Shown here: piece after piece, positions 5,101 to 5,102 of the stretch
Position numbering within the stretch: the stretch's first letter is position 1
How the letters are laid out: each line of letters begins with the position of its first letter
Assembly: GCA_905479855.1 (NCBI GenBank)
Contig: CAJQOF010000121.1
Location: 1-5,102, forward strand
Length of the DNA: 5,102 nucleotides
DNA from: an uncultured Cytophagales bacterium
GTDB taxonomy: Bacteria; Bacteroidota; Bacteroidia; Cytophagales; Amoebophilaceae
Reading direction: 5' to 3'
Notes under the pieces: generated by a model
What the model was told of the DNA's origin: nothing
The model's input: the letters and a program-made list of their open reading frames with translations, nothing else
Databases searched by the model: none
Program-made: the position numbers and the translations under genes

Positions 5101-5102
5101 TC

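Larger units (their letters stand above)
4665..5102. other. Region downstream of the methyltransferase without a convincing gene
   Basis: This 438-base stretch contains a repeat cluster (4730-4800), two hairpins (4864-4893 and 4921-4947) and an outward promoter at 5066-5100. A plus-strand ORF from ATG 4810 to stop 5040 (76 codons) has AGAAAGG 5 bases upstream and a hydrophobic start, MGVMLVIVI. However, the rest (FGRPRLGPLHSARVTCRMQL) resembles no family I know and both hairpins fall inside it. I leave it uncalled; it may be a chance ORF or a gene remnant. No T-tract terminator for the methyltransferase was found. Confidence 0.65.

Noticed and set aside
1..5102. CRISPR arrays, tRNA or rRNA genes, and defence or toxin modules
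   Set aside because: No regularly spaced repeats, tRNA arm signatures or relevant protein motifs were seen anywhere in the window.

Overview
The window looks like chromosomal DNA from a Bacteroidota bacterium, probably of the Cytophagales/Cytophagia type. The support is internal. There is a DUF4295 gene directly behind rpmB and rpmG, a TamL-type outer-membrane lipoprotein, an AccC N-terminus of the Bacteroidota type, ribosome binding sites that are weak or absent at several genes, and a perfect match to the Bacteroidota -7 promoter element (TAnnTTTG) at the right edge. The genus cannot be fixed from this sequence.

Layout, left to right. (1) Positions 1-259, minus strand: the first 86 codons of accC (biotin carboxylase of acetyl-CoA carboxylase), starting at TTG and running off the left edge. 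(2) Positions 260-637: an intergenic stretch with a 12-bp inverted repeat pair that looks like the ends of a small mobile-element relic, a strongly foldable segment, and a minus-strand intrinsic terminator. (3) Positions 638-1350, minus strand: the ribosomal operon rpmB (L28) - rpmG (L33) - DUF4295, read right to left and closed by that terminator. A diverged copy of the inverted-repeat sequence sits in the 105-nt rpmB-rpmG spacer. (4) Positions 1527-3911, minus strand: a 794-residue TamL-like Omp85 lipoprotein, also starting at TTG. (5) Positions 3903-4664, plus strand: a 253-residue SPOUT-class (TrmH/SpoU) RNA methyltransferase whose 5' end overlaps the 5' end of tamL by 9 bp. (6) Positions 4665-5102: no convincing gene. 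It holds a short imperfect repeat cluster, two hairpins, one doubtful 76-codon ORF and a promoter reading out of the window.

Functionally the genes are housekeeping: fatty-acid synthesis, 50S ribosome components, outer-membrane assembly and rRNA/tRNA modification. I see no defence, CRISPR, toxin or secondary-metabolism system. The interesting material is the mutual 5' overlap of tamL and the methyltransferase, the mobile-element-like repeats around and inside the ribosomal operon, and two structured intergenic regions. I do not find a clear undescribed multi-gene system here.
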